Source: Haliotis asinina | Taxonomy: Eukaryota; Mollusca; Gastropoda; Lepetellida; Haliotidae | Direction: 5' to 3' | Length of the DNA: 64,000 nucleotides | NCBI RefSeq assembly: GCF_037392515.1 | Contig: NC_090295.1 | Location: forward strand, 13,721,001 to 13,785,000 | Shown here: one piece after another, positions 54,270 through 63,959 of the stretch | Position numbering within the stretch: position 1 is the stretch's first letter | How the letters are laid out: each line of letters opens with the position of its first letter | Made by a program: the position numbers and the translations under genes | The notes under the pieces: generated by a model | Databases searched by the model: none | What the model was told of the DNA's origin: nothing | The model's input: only the letters and a program-made list of their open reading frames with translations

Positions 54270-54521
54270 CAGCAACGTTTTTAGCACTTTATTTTGGAAA
54301 CGGATTTTTTGACCAAATGCCTTCACTTTGTGTTTTAATGACCATCCTCTTCATATCATCACTTAAACTGACAAATGAGGGTCCCCTGCCATTTCCTCCT
54401 ACGGCCGTTACCTACTTTGTGGTATAATATCACTATCCACAAGTGTTTTGGTGTTCGCTATGAGTGAAAGGAATATATGGCATGGTAGAACGTTTCATCA
54501 AAATGTCCTGGTCGTTGGTAG

Positions 54522-54594
54522 GTCCCTGTAGCGCAGGGGATAGCGCGCTGGACTTCTAATCCAGAGGCCGTGGGTTCGAATCCCACCAGGGATG
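54522..54594 (+). tRNA. tRNA-Arg-UCU: tRNA-Arg(UCU), copy 164
   Basis: Consensus, T5 terminator. 326-bp unit. Confidence 0.96.
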
Positions 54595-54847
54595 CAGCAA
54601 CGTTTTTAGCACTTTATTTTGGAAACGGATTTTTTGACCAAATGCCTTCACTTTGTGTTTTAATGACCATCCTCTTCATATCATCACTTAGACTGACAAA
54701 TGATGGTCCCCTGCCATTTCCTCCTACGGCCTTTTACCTATTTTGTGGTATAATATCACTATCCACAAGTGTTTTGGTGTTCGCTATGAGTGAAAGGAAT
54801 ATTTGACATGGTAGAACGTTTCATCAAAATGTCCTGGTCGTTGGTAG

Positions 54848-54920
54848 GTCCCTGTAGCGCAGGGGATAGCGCGCTGGACTTCTAATCCAGAGGCCGTGGG
54901 TTCGTATCCCACCAGGGATG
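54848..54920 (+). tRNA. tRNA-Arg-UCU: tRNA-Arg(UCU), copy 165, U58
   Basis: A58 to U in the T loop and box B, with the D stem intact. T5 terminator. Confidence 0.87.
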
Positions 54921-55172
54921 CAGCAACGTTTTTAGCACTTTATTTTGGAAACGGATTTTTTGACCAAATGTCTTCACTTTGTGTTTTAATGACCATCCTC
55001 TTCACATCATCACTTAAACTGACAAATGAGGGTCCCCTGCCATTTCCTCCTACGGCCTTTACCTACTTTGTGGTATAATATCACTATCCAGAAGTGTTTT
55101 GGTGTTCGCTATGAGTGAAAGGAATATATGGCATGGTAGAACGTTTCATCAAAATGTCCTGGTCGTTGGTAG

Positions 55173-55245
55173 GTCCCTGTAGCGCAGGGGATAGCGCGCT
55201 GGACTTCTAATCCAGAGGCCGTGGGTTCGAATCCCACCACGGATG
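55173..55245 (+). tRNA. tRNA-Arg-UCU: tRNA-Arg(UCU), copy 166, acceptor mismatch
   Basis: C5-C68 mismatch as in copy 136. T5 terminator. 326-bp unit. Confidence 0.87.
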
Positions 55246-55498
55246 CAGCAACGTTTTTAGCACTTTATTTTGGAAACGGATTTTTTGACCAAATGCCTTC
55301 ACTTTGTGTTTCAATGACCATCCTCTTTATATCATCACTGACACTGACAAATGAGGGTCCCCTGCCATTTCCTCCTACGGCCTTTTACATACATTGTGGT
55401 ATAATATCACTATCCACAAGTGTTTTGGTGTTCGCTATGAGTGAAAGGAATATATGGCATGGTAGAACGTTTCATCAAAATGTCCTGGTCGTTGGTAG

Positions 55499-55571
55499 GT
55501 CCCTGTAGCGCAGGGGATAGCGCGCTGGACTTCTAATCCAGAGGCCGTGGGTTCGAATCCCACCAGGGATG
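55499..55571 (+). tRNA. tRNA-Arg-UCU: tRNA-Arg(UCU), copy 167
   Basis: Consensus, T5 terminator. Confidence 0.96.
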
Positions 55572-55823
55572 CAGCAACGTTTTTAGCACTTTATTTTGGA
55601 AACGGATTTTTTGACCAAATGCCTTCACTTTGTGTTTTAATGACCATCCTCTTCACATCATCACTTAAACTGACAAATGAGGGTCCCCTGCCATTTCCTC
55701 CTACGGCCTTTACCTACTTTGTGGTATAATATCACTATCCACAAGTGTTTTGGTGTTCGCTATGAGTGAAAGGAATATATGGCATGGTAGAACGTTTCAT
55801 CAAAATGTCCTGTTCGTTGGTAG

Positions 55824-55896
55824 GTCCCTGTAGCGCAGGGGATAGCGCGCTGGACTTCTAATCCAGAGGCCGTGGGTTCGAATCCCACCAGGGATG
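55824..55896 (+). tRNA. tRNA-Arg-UCU: tRNA-Arg(UCU), copy 168
   Basis: Consensus, T5 terminator. 326-bp unit with CTTTTTATGATC in the spacer. Confidence 0.96.
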
Positions 55897-56149
55897 CAGC
55901 AACGTTTTTAGCACTTTATTTTGGAAACAGATTTCTTGACCAAATGCCTTCACTTTGTGTTTTAATGACCATCCTCTTTTTATGATCACTGACACTGACA
56001 AATGAGGGTCCCCTGCCATTTCCTCCTACGGCCTTTTACCTACTTTGTGGTATAATATCACTATCCACAAGTGTTTTGGTGTTCGCTATGAGTGAAAGGA
56101 ATATATGGCATTTTAGAACGTTTCATCAAAATGTCCTGGTCGTTGGTAG

Positions 56150-56222
56150 GTCCCTGTAGCGCAGGGGATAGCGCGCTGGACTTCTAATCCAGAGGCCGTG
56201 GGTTCGAATCCCACCAGGGATG
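56150..56222 (+). tRNA. tRNA-Arg-UCU: tRNA-Arg(UCU), copy 169
   Basis: Consensus, T5 terminator. Confidence 0.96.
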
Positions 56223-56474
56223 CAGCAACGTTTTTAGCACTTTATTTTGGAAACGGATTTTTTGACCAAATGCCTTCACTTTGTGTTTTAATGACCATCC
56301 TCTTCATATCATCACTTAAACTGACAAATGAGGGTCCCCTGCCATTTCCTCCTACGGCCTTTACCTACTTTGTGGTATAATATCACTATCCACAAGTGTT
56401 TTGGTGTTCGCTATGAGTGAAAGGAATATATGGCATGGTAGAACGTTTCATCAAAATGTCCTGGTCGTTGGTAG

Positions 56475-56547
56475 GTCCCTGTAGCGCAGGGGATAGCGCG
56501 CTGGACTTCTAATCCAGAGACCGTGGGTTCGAATCCCACCAGGGATG
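56475..56547 (+). tRNA. tRNA-Arg-UCU: tRNA-Arg(UCU), copy 170
   Basis: G46 to A in the variable loop. Terminator lengthened to T6. Confidence 0.93.
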
Positions 56548-56800
56548 CAGCAACTTTTTTAGCACTTTATTTTGGAAACGGATTTTTTGACCAAATGCCT
56601 TCACTTTGTGTTTTAATGACCATCCTCTTCATATCATCACTTAAACTGACAAATGAGAGTCCCCTGCCATTTCCTCCTACGGCTTTTTACCTATTATGTG
56701 GTATAATATCACTATCCACAAGTGTTTTGGTGTTCGCTATGAGTGAAAGGAATATATGACATGGTAGAACGTTTCATCAAAATGTCCTGGTCGTTGGTAG

Positions 56801-56873
56801 GTCCCTGTAGCGCAGGGGATAGCGCGCTGGACTTCTAATCCAGAGGCCGTGGGTTCGAGTCCCACCAGGGATG
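56801..56873 (+). tRNA. tRNA-Arg-UCU: tRNA-Arg(UCU), copy 171, G59
   Basis: A59 to G, a common and harmless T-loop form. The terminator is interrupted (GTTTCTAG). Confidence 0.92.
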
Positions 56874-57125
56874 CAGCAACGTTTCTAGCACTTTATTTTG
56901 GAAACGGATTTTTTGACCAAATGGCTTCACTTTGTGTTTTAATGACCATCCTCTTCATATCATCACTTAAACTGACAAATGAGGGTCCCCTGCCATTTCC
57001 TCCTACGGCCTTTACCTACTTTGTGGTATAATGTCACTATCCACAAGTGTTTTGGTGTTCGCTATGAGTGAAAGGAATATATGTCATGGTAGAACGTTTA
57101 ATCAAAATGTCCTGGTCGTTGGTAG

Positions 57126-57198
57126 GTCCCTGTAGCGCAGGGGATAGCGCGCTGGACTTCTAATCCAGAGGCCGTGGGTTCGAATCCCACCAGGGATG
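57126..57198 (+). tRNA. tRNA-Arg-UCU: tRNA-Arg(UCU), copy 172
   Basis: Consensus, T5 terminator. Confidence 0.96.
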
Positions 57199-57450
57199 CA
57201 GCAACGTTTTTAGCACTTTATTTTGGAAACGGATTTTTTTACCAAATGCCTTCACTTTGCGTTTTAATGACCATCCTCTTTATATCATCACAGACACTGA
57301 CAAATGAGGGTCCCCTGCCATTTCCTCCTACGGCTTTTACATACATTGTGGTATAATATCACTATCCACAAGTGTTTTGGTGTTCGCTATGAGTGAAAGG
57401 AATATATGGCATGGTAGAACTTTTCATCAAAATGTCCTGGTCGTTGGTAG

Positions 57451-57523
57451 GTCCCTGTAGCGCAGGGGATAGCGCGCTGGACTTCTAATCCAGAGGCCGT
57501 GGGTTCGAATCCCACCAGGGATG
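57451..57523 (+). tRNA. tRNA-Arg-UCU: tRNA-Arg(UCU), copy 173
   Basis: Consensus gene. The trailer reads AACATTTTTAG, keeping T5. Confidence 0.96.
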
Positions 57524-57775
57524 CAGCAACATTTTTAGCACTTTATTTTGGAAACAGATTTTTTGACCAAATGCCTTCACTTTGTGTTTTAATGACCATC
57601 CTCTTCATATCATCACTGACACTGACAAATGAGGGTCCCCTGCCATTTCCTCCTACGGCCTTTACCTACATTGTCGTATAATATCACTATCCACAAGTGT
57701 TTTGGTGTTCGCTATGAGTGAAAGGAATATATGACATGGTAGAAAGTTTCATCAAAATGTCCTGGTCGTTGGTAG

Positions 57776-57848
57776 GTCCCTGTAGCGCAGGGGATAGCGC
57801 GCTGGACTTCTAATCCAGAGGCCGTGGGTTCGAATCCCACCAGGGATG
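57776..57848 (+). tRNA. tRNA-Arg-UCU: tRNA-Arg(UCU), copy 174
   Basis: Consensus, T5 terminator. Confidence 0.96.
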
Positions 57849-58100
57849 CAGCAACGTTTTTAGCACTTTATTTTGGAAACGGATTTTTTGACCAAATGCC
57901 TTCACTTTGTGTTTTAATGACCATCCTCTTCATATCATCACTGACACTGACAAATGAGGGTCCCCTGCCATTTCCTCCTACGGCCTTTACCTACTTTGTG
58001 GTATAATATCACTATCCACAAGTGTTTTGGTGTTCGCTATGAGTGAAAGGAATATATGACATGGTAGAACGTTTCATCAAAATGTCCTGGTCGTTGGTAG

Positions 58101-58173
58101 GTTCCTGTAGCGCAGGGGATAGCGCGCTGGACTTCTAATCCAGACACAGTGGGTTCGAATCCCACCAGGGATG
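58101..58173 (+). tRNA. tRNA-Arg-UCU: tRNA-Arg(UCU), copy 175, U3/ACACA type
   Basis: U3-G70 wobble in the acceptor. The variable loop becomes ACACA, losing C48 and so the G15-C48 tertiary pair. T5 terminator. Confidence 0.86.
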
Positions 58174-58426
58174 CACCAACGTTTTTAGCACTTTATTTTG
58201 GAAACGGATTTTTTGACCAAATGCCTTCACTTTGTGTTTTAATGACTATCCTCTTCATATCATCACTTAAGCTGACAAATGAGGGTCCCCTGCCATTTCC
58301 TCCTACGGCCTTTTACCTACTTTGTGGTATAATATCACTATCCAGAAGTGTTTTGGTGTTCGCTATGAGTGAAAGGAATATATGGCATGGTAGAACGTTT
58401 CATCAAAATGTCCTGGTCGTTGGTAG

Positions 58427-58499
58427 GTCCCTGTAGCGCAGTGCATAGGGCGCTGGACTTCTAATCCAGAGGCCGTGGGTTCGAGTCCCACCACGGATG
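58427..58499 (+). tRNA. tRNA-Arg-UCU: tRNA-Arg(UCU), copy 176, probable pseudogene
   Basis: The D loop is AGTGCATA, so G19 is lost and with it the G19-C56 pair. G23 and C68 add D-stem and acceptor mismatches. G59 is present. T5 terminator. Likely not a working tRNA. Confidence 0.72.
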
Positions 58500-58751
58500 C
58501 AGCAACGTTTTTAGCACTTTATTTTGGAAACGGATGTTTTGACCAAATGCCTTCACTTTGCGTTTTAATGACCATCCTCTTTATATCATCACTTCAACTG
58601 AGAAATGAGGGTCCCCTGCCATTTCCTCCTACGGCTTTTACCTACTTTGTGGTATAATATCACTATCCACAAGTGTTTTGGTGTTCGCTATGAGTGAAAG
58701 GAATATATGTCATGGTAGAACGTTTCATCAAAATGTCCTAGTCGTTGTTAG

Positions 58752-58824
58752 GTCCCTGTAGCGCAGGGGATAGCGCGCTGGACTTCTAATCCAGAGGCCA
58801 TGGGTTCGAATCCCACCAGGGATG
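58752..58824 (+). tRNA. tRNA-Arg-UCU: tRNA-Arg(UCU), copy 177, A49
   Basis: G49 to A gives an A49-C65 mismatch at the base of the T stem. T5 terminator. Confidence 0.89.
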
Positions 58825-59077
58825 CAGCAACGTTTTTAGCACTTTATTTTGGAAACAGATTTTTTGACCAAATGCCTTCACTTTGTGTTTTAATGACCAT
58901 CCTCTTCATATCATCACTTAAACTGACAAATGTGGGTCCCCTGCCATTTCCTCCTACGGCCTTTTACCTACTTTGTGGTATAATATCACTATCCACAAGT
59001 GTTTTGGTGTTCGCTATGAGTGAAAGGAATATATGGCATTTTAGAACGTTTCATCAAAATGTCCTGGTCGTTGGTAG

Positions 59078-59150
59078 GTCCCTGTAGCGCAGGGGATAGC
59101 GCGCTGGACTTCTAATCCAGAGGCCGTGGGTTCGAATCCCACCAGGGATG
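59078..59150 (+). tRNA. tRNA-Arg-UCU: tRNA-Arg(UCU), copy 178
   Basis: Consensus, T5 terminator. 326-bp unit. Confidence 0.96.
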
Positions 59151-59403
59151 CAGCAACGTTTTTAGCACTTTATTTTGGAAACGGATTTTTTGACCAAATG
59201 CCTTCACTTTGTGTTTTAATGACCATCCTCTTCATATCATCACTTAAACTGACAAATGAGAGTCCCCTGCCATTTCCTCCTACGGCTTTTTACCTATTAT
59301 GTGGTATAATATCACTATCCACAAGTGTTTTGGTGTTCGCTATGAGTGAAAGGAATATATGACATGGTAGAACGTTTCATCAAAATGTCCTGGTCGTTGG
59401 TAG

Positions 59404-59476
59404 GTCCCTGTAGCGCAGGGGATAGCGCGCTGGACTTCTAATCCAGAGGCCGTGGGTTCGAGTCCCACCAGGGATG
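59404..59476 (+). tRNA. tRNA-Arg-UCU: tRNA-Arg(UCU), copy 179, G59
   Basis: A59 to G with an interrupted terminator (GTTTCTAG). Confidence 0.92.
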
Positions 59477-59728
59477 CAGCAACGTTTCTAGCACTTTATT
59501 TTGGAAACGGATTTTTTGACCAAATGCCTTCACTTTGTGTTTTAATGACCATCCTCTTCATATCATCACTTAAACTGACAAATGAGGGTCCCCTGCCATT
59601 TCCTCCTACGGCCTTTACCTACTTTGTGGTATAATGTCACTATCCACAAGTGTTTTGGTGTTCGCTATGAGTGAAAGGAATATATGTCATGGTAGAACGT
59701 TTAATCAAAATGTCCTGGTCGTTGGTAG

Positions 59729-59801
59729 GTCCCTGTAGCGCAGGGGATAGCGCGCTGGACTTCTAATCCAGAGGCCGTGGGTTCGAATCCCACCAGGGAT
59801 G
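59729..59801 (+). tRNA. tRNA-Arg-UCU: tRNA-Arg(UCU), copy 180
   Basis: Consensus, T5 terminator. Confidence 0.96.
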
Positions 59802-60053
59802 CAGCAACGTTTTTAGCACTTTATTTTGGAAACGGATTTTTTTACCAAATGCCTTCACTTTGCGTTTTAATGACCATCCTCTTTATATCATCACAGACAC
59901 TGACAAATGAGGGTCCCCTGCCATTTCCTCCTACGGCTTTTACATACATTGTGGTATAATATCACTATCCACAAGTGTTTTGGTGTTCGCTATGAGTGAA
60001 AGGAATATATGACATGGTAGAACGTTTCATCAAAATGTCCTGGTCGTTGGTAG

Positions 60054-60126
60054 GTTCCTGTAGCGCAGGGGATAGCGCGCTGGACTTCTAATCCAGACAC
60101 AGTGGGTTCGAATCCCACCAGGGATG
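60054..60126 (+). tRNA. tRNA-Arg-UCU: tRNA-Arg(UCU), copy 181, U3/ACACA type
   Basis: Same changes as copy 175. T5 terminator. Confidence 0.86.
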
Positions 60127-60379
60127 CAGCAACGTTTTTAGCACTTTATTTTGGAAACGGATTTTTTGACCAAATGCCTTCACTTTGTGTTTTAATGACT
60201 ATCCTCTTCATATCATCACTTAAGCTGACAAATGAGGGTCCCCTGCCATTTCCTCCTACGGCCTTTTACCTACTTTGTGGTATAATATCACTATCCAGAA
60301 GTGTTTTGGTGTTCGCTATGAGTGAAAGGAATATATGGCATGGTAGAACGTTTCATCAAAATGTCCTGGTCGTTGGTAG

Positions 60380-60452
60380 GTCCCTGTAGCGCAGTGCATA
60401 GGGCGCTGGACTTCTAATCCAGAGGCCGTGGGTTCGAGTCCCACCACGGATG
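60380..60452 (+). tRNA. tRNA-Arg-UCU: tRNA-Arg(UCU), copy 182, probable pseudogene
   Basis: Same lost G19, G23 and C68 as copy 176. T5 terminator. Confidence 0.72.
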
Positions 60453-60704
60453 CACCAACGTTTTTAGCACTTTATTTTGGAAACGGATGTTTTGACCAAA
60501 TGCCTTCACTTTGCGTTTTAATGACCATCCTCTTTATATCATCACTTCAACTGAGAAATGAGGGTCCCCTGCCATTTCCTCCTACGGCTTTTACCTACTT
60601 TGTGGTATAATATCACTATCCACAAGTGTTTTGGTGTTCGCTATGAGTGAAAGGAATATATGTCATGGTAGAACGTTTCATCAAAATGTCCTAGTCCTTG
60701 TTAG

Positions 60705-60777
60705 GTCCCTGTAGCGCAGGGGATAGCGCGCTGGACTTCTAATCCAGAGGCCATGGGTTCGAATCCCACCAGGGATG
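60705..60777 (+). tRNA. tRNA-Arg-UCU: tRNA-Arg(UCU), copy 183, A49
   Basis: A49-C65 mismatch as in copy 177. T5 terminator. Confidence 0.89.
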
Positions 60778-61030
60778 CAGCAACGTTTTTAGCACTTTAT
60801 TTTGGAAACAGATTTTTTGACCAAATGCCTTCACTTTGTGTTTTAATGACCATCCTCTTCATATCATCACTTAAACTGACAAATGTGGGTCCCCTGCCAT
60901 TTCCTCCTACGGCCTTTTACCTACTTTGTGGTATAATATCACTATCCACAAGTGTTTTGGTGTTCGCTATGAGTGAAAGGAATATATGGCATTTTAGAAC
61001 GTTTCATCAAAATGTCCTGGTCGTTGGTAG

Positions 61031-61103
61031 GTCCCTGTAGCGCAGGGGATAGCGCGCTGGACTTCTAATCCAGAGGCCGTGGGTTCGAATCCCACCAGGG
61101 ATG
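61031..61103 (+). tRNA. tRNA-Arg-UCU: tRNA-Arg(UCU), copy 184
   Basis: Consensus, T5 terminator. Confidence 0.96.
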
Positions 61104-61356
61104 CAGCAACGTTTTTAGCACTTTATTTTGGAAACGGATTTTTTGACCAAATGCCTTCACTTTGTGTTTTAATGACCATCCTCTTCATATCATCACTTAA
61201 ACTGACAAATGAGAGTCCCCTGCCATTTCCTCCTACGGCTTTTTACCTATTATGTGGTATAATATCACTATCCACAAGTGTTTTGGTGTTCGCTATGAGT
61301 GAAAGGAATATATGACATGGTAGAACGTTTCATCAAAATGTCCTGGTCGTTGGTAG

Positions 61357-61429
61357 GTCCCTGTAGCGCAGGGGATAGCGCGCTGGACTTCTAATCCAGA
61401 GGCCGTGGGTTCGAGTCCCACCAGGGATG
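61357..61429 (+). tRNA. tRNA-Arg-UCU: tRNA-Arg(UCU), copy 185, G59
   Basis: A59 to G with an interrupted terminator (GTTTCTAG). Confidence 0.92.
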
Positions 61430-61681
61430 CAGCAACGTTTCTAGCACTTTATTTTGGAAACGGATTTTTTGACCAAATGCCTTCACTTTGTGTTTTAATG
61501 ACCATCCTCTTCATATCATCACTTAAACTGACAAATGAGGGTCCCCTGCCATTTCCTCCTACGGCCTTTACCTACTTTGTGGTATAATGTCACTATCCAC
61601 AAGTGTTTTGGTGTTCGCTATGAGTGAAAGGAATATATGTCATGGTAGAACGTTTAATCAAAATGTCCTGGTCGTTGGTAG

Positions 61682-61754
61682 GTCCCTGTAGCGCAGGGGA
61701 TAGCGCGCTGGACTTCTAATCCAGAGGCCGTGGGTTCGAATCCCACCAGGGATG
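61682..61754 (+). tRNA. tRNA-Arg-UCU: tRNA-Arg(UCU), copy 186
   Basis: Consensus, T5 terminator. Confidence 0.96.
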
Positions 61755-62006
61755 CAGCAACGTTTTTAGCACTTTATTTTGGAAACGGATTTTTTTACCA
61801 AATGCCTTCACTTTGCGTTTTAATGACCATCCTCTTTATATCATCACAGACACTGACAAATGAGGGTCCCCTGCCATTTCCTCCTACGGCTTTTACATAC
61901 ATTGTGGTATAATATCACTATCCACAAGTGTTTTGGTGTTCGCTATGAGTGAAAGGAATATATGGCATGGTAGAACGTTTCATCAAAATGTCCTGGTCGT
62001 TGGTAG

Positions 62007-62079
62007 GTCCCTGTAGCGCAGGGGATAGCGCGCTGGACTTCTAATCCAGAGGCCGTGGGTTCGAATCCCACCAGGGATG
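62007..62079 (+). tRNA. tRNA-Arg-UCU: tRNA-Arg(UCU), copy 187
   Basis: Consensus gene with the AACATTTTTAG trailer of copy 173. Confidence 0.96.
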
Positions 62080-62331
62080 CAGCAACATTTTTAGCACTTT
62101 ATTTTGGAAACAGATTTTTTGACCAAATGCCTTCACTTTGTGTTTTAATGACCATCCTCTTCATATCATCACTGACACTGACAAATGAGGGTCCCCTGCC
62201 ATTTCCTCCTACGGCCTTTACCTACATTGTCGTATAATATCACTATCCACAAGTGTTTTGGTGTTCGCTATGAGTGAAAGGAATATATGACATGGTAGAA
62301 AGTTTCATCAAAATGTCCTGGTCGTTGGTAG

Positions 62332-62404
62332 GTCCCTGTAGCGCAGGGGATAGCGCGCTGGACTTCTAATCCAGAGGCCGTGGGTTCGAATCCCACCAGG
62401 GATG
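62332..62404 (+). tRNA. tRNA-Arg-UCU: tRNA-Arg(UCU), copy 188
   Basis: Consensus, T5 terminator. Confidence 0.96.
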
Positions 62405-62656
62405 CAGCAACGTTTTTAGCACTTTATTTTGGAAACGGATTTTTTGACCAAATGCCTTCACTTTGTGTTTTAATGACCATCCTCTTCATATCATCACTGA
62501 CACTGACAAATGAGGGTCCCCTGCCATTTCCTCCTACGGCCTTTACCTACTTTGTGGTATAATATCACTATCCACAAGTGTTTTGGTGTTCGCTATGAGT
62601 GAAAGGAATATATGACATGGTAGAACGTTTCATCAAAATGTCCTGGTCGTTGGTAG

Positions 62657-62729
62657 GTTCCTGTAGCGCAGGGGATAGCGCGCTGGACTTCTAATCCAGA
62701 CACAGTGGGTTCGAATCCCACCAGGGATG
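62657..62729 (+). tRNA. tRNA-Arg-UCU: tRNA-Arg(UCU), copy 189, U3/ACACA type
   Basis: Same changes as copy 175. T5 terminator. Confidence 0.86.
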
Positions 62730-62982
62730 CAGCAACGTTTTTAGCACTTTATTTTGGAAACGGATTTTTTGACCAAATGCCTTCACTTTGTGTTTTAATG
62801 ACTATCCTCTTCATATCATCACTTAAGCTGACAAATGAGGGTCCCCTGCCATTTCCTCCTACGGCCTTTTACCTACTTTGTGGTATAATATCACTATCCA
62901 CAAGTGTTTTGGTGTTCGCTATGAGTGAAAGGAATATATGGCATGGTAGAACGTTTCATCAAAATGTCCTGGTCGTTGGTAG

Positions 62983-63055
62983 GTCCCTGTAGCGCAGTGC
63001 ATAGGGCGCTGGACTTCTAATCCAGAGGCCGTGGGTTCGAGTCCCACCACGGATG
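62983..63055 (+). tRNA. tRNA-Arg-UCU: tRNA-Arg(UCU), copy 190, probable pseudogene
   Basis: Same lost G19, G23 and C68 as copy 176. T5 terminator. Confidence 0.72.
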
Positions 63056-63307
63056 CAGCAACGTTTTTAGCACTTTATTTTGGAAACGGATGTTTTGACC
63101 AAATGCCTTCACTTTGCGTTTTAATGACCATCCTCTTTATATCATCACTTCAACTGAGAAATGAGGGTCCCCTGCCATTTCCTCCTACGGCTTTTACCTA
63201 CTTTGTGGTATAATATCACTATCCACAAGTGTTTTGGTGTTCGCTATGAGTGAAAGGAATATATGTCATGGTAGAACGTTTCATCAAAATGTCCTAGTCG
63301 TTGTTAG

Positions 63308-63380
63308 GTCCCTGTAGCGCAGGGGATAGCGCGCTGGACTTCTAATCCAGAGGCCATGGGTTCGAATCCCACCAGGGATG
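63308..63380 (+). tRNA. tRNA-Arg-UCU: tRNA-Arg(UCU), copy 191, A49
   Basis: A49-C65 mismatch. T5 terminator. Confidence 0.89.
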
Positions 63381-63633
63381 CAGCAACGTTTTTAGCACTT
63401 TATTTTGGAAACAGATTTTTTGACCAAATGCCTTCACTTTGTGTTTTAATGACCATCCTCTTCATATCATCACTTAAACTGACAAATGTGGGTCCCCTGC
63501 CATTTCCTCCTACGGCCTTTTACCTACTTTGTGGTATAATATCACTATCCACAAGTGTTTTGGTGTTCGCTATGAGTGAAAGGAATATATGACATGGTAG
63601 AACGTTTCATCAAAATGTCCTGGTCGTTGGTAG

Positions 63634-63706
63634 GTTCCTGTAGCGCAGGGGATAGCGCGCTGGACTTCTAATCCAGACACAGTGGGTTCGAATCCCACCA
63701 GGGATG
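63634..63706 (+). tRNA. tRNA-Arg-UCU: tRNA-Arg(UCU), copy 192, U3/ACACA type
   Basis: Same changes as copy 175. T5 terminator. Confidence 0.86.
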
Positions 63707-63959
63707 CAGCAACGTTTTTAGCACTTTATTTTGGAAACGGATTTTTTGACCAAATGCCTTCACTTTGTGTTTTAATGACTATCCTCTTCATATCATCACT
63801 TAAGCTGACAAATGAGGGTCCCCTGCCATTTCCTCCTACGGCCTTTTACCTACTTTGTGGTATAATATCACTATCCACAAGTGTTTTGGTGTTCGCTATG
63901 AGTGAAAGGAATATATGGCATGGTAGAACGTTTCATCAAAATGTCCTGGTCGTTGGTAG

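Larger units (their letters stand above)
56475..57450 (+). repeat. diverged 3-unit block, copy 1
   Basis: Units at 56475, 56801 and 57126 carry GAGAGTCCCC with CTATTATGTGG, TTTCTAGC with TTCGAGT, and CACAGACACTG respectively. The same trio recurs at 59078 and 61031. Confidence 0.83.
58101..60053 (+). repeat. 6-unit higher-order repeat (1953 bp), copy 1
   Basis: Six diverged units with tRNA variants U3/ACACA, C19/C68, A49, consensus, G59 and consensus. The same order follows at 60054. The third to sixth units include the trio first seen at 56475. Confidence 0.88.
60054..62006 (+). repeat. 6-unit higher-order repeat (1953 bp), copy 2
   Basis: Near-exact tandem duplicate of 58101-60053. Two C-for-G changes just after the tRNA (CACCAACG) sit on different units in the two copies. 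Confidence 0.88.
62007..63633 (+). repeat. 5-unit block repeated from 57451-59077
   Basis: Units at 62007, 62332, 62657, 62983 and 63308 match those at 57451, 57776, 58101, 58427 and 58752, a constant offset of 4556 bp. Shared marks include AACATTTTTAGC and ATTGTCGTATAAT. Confidence 0.87.
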
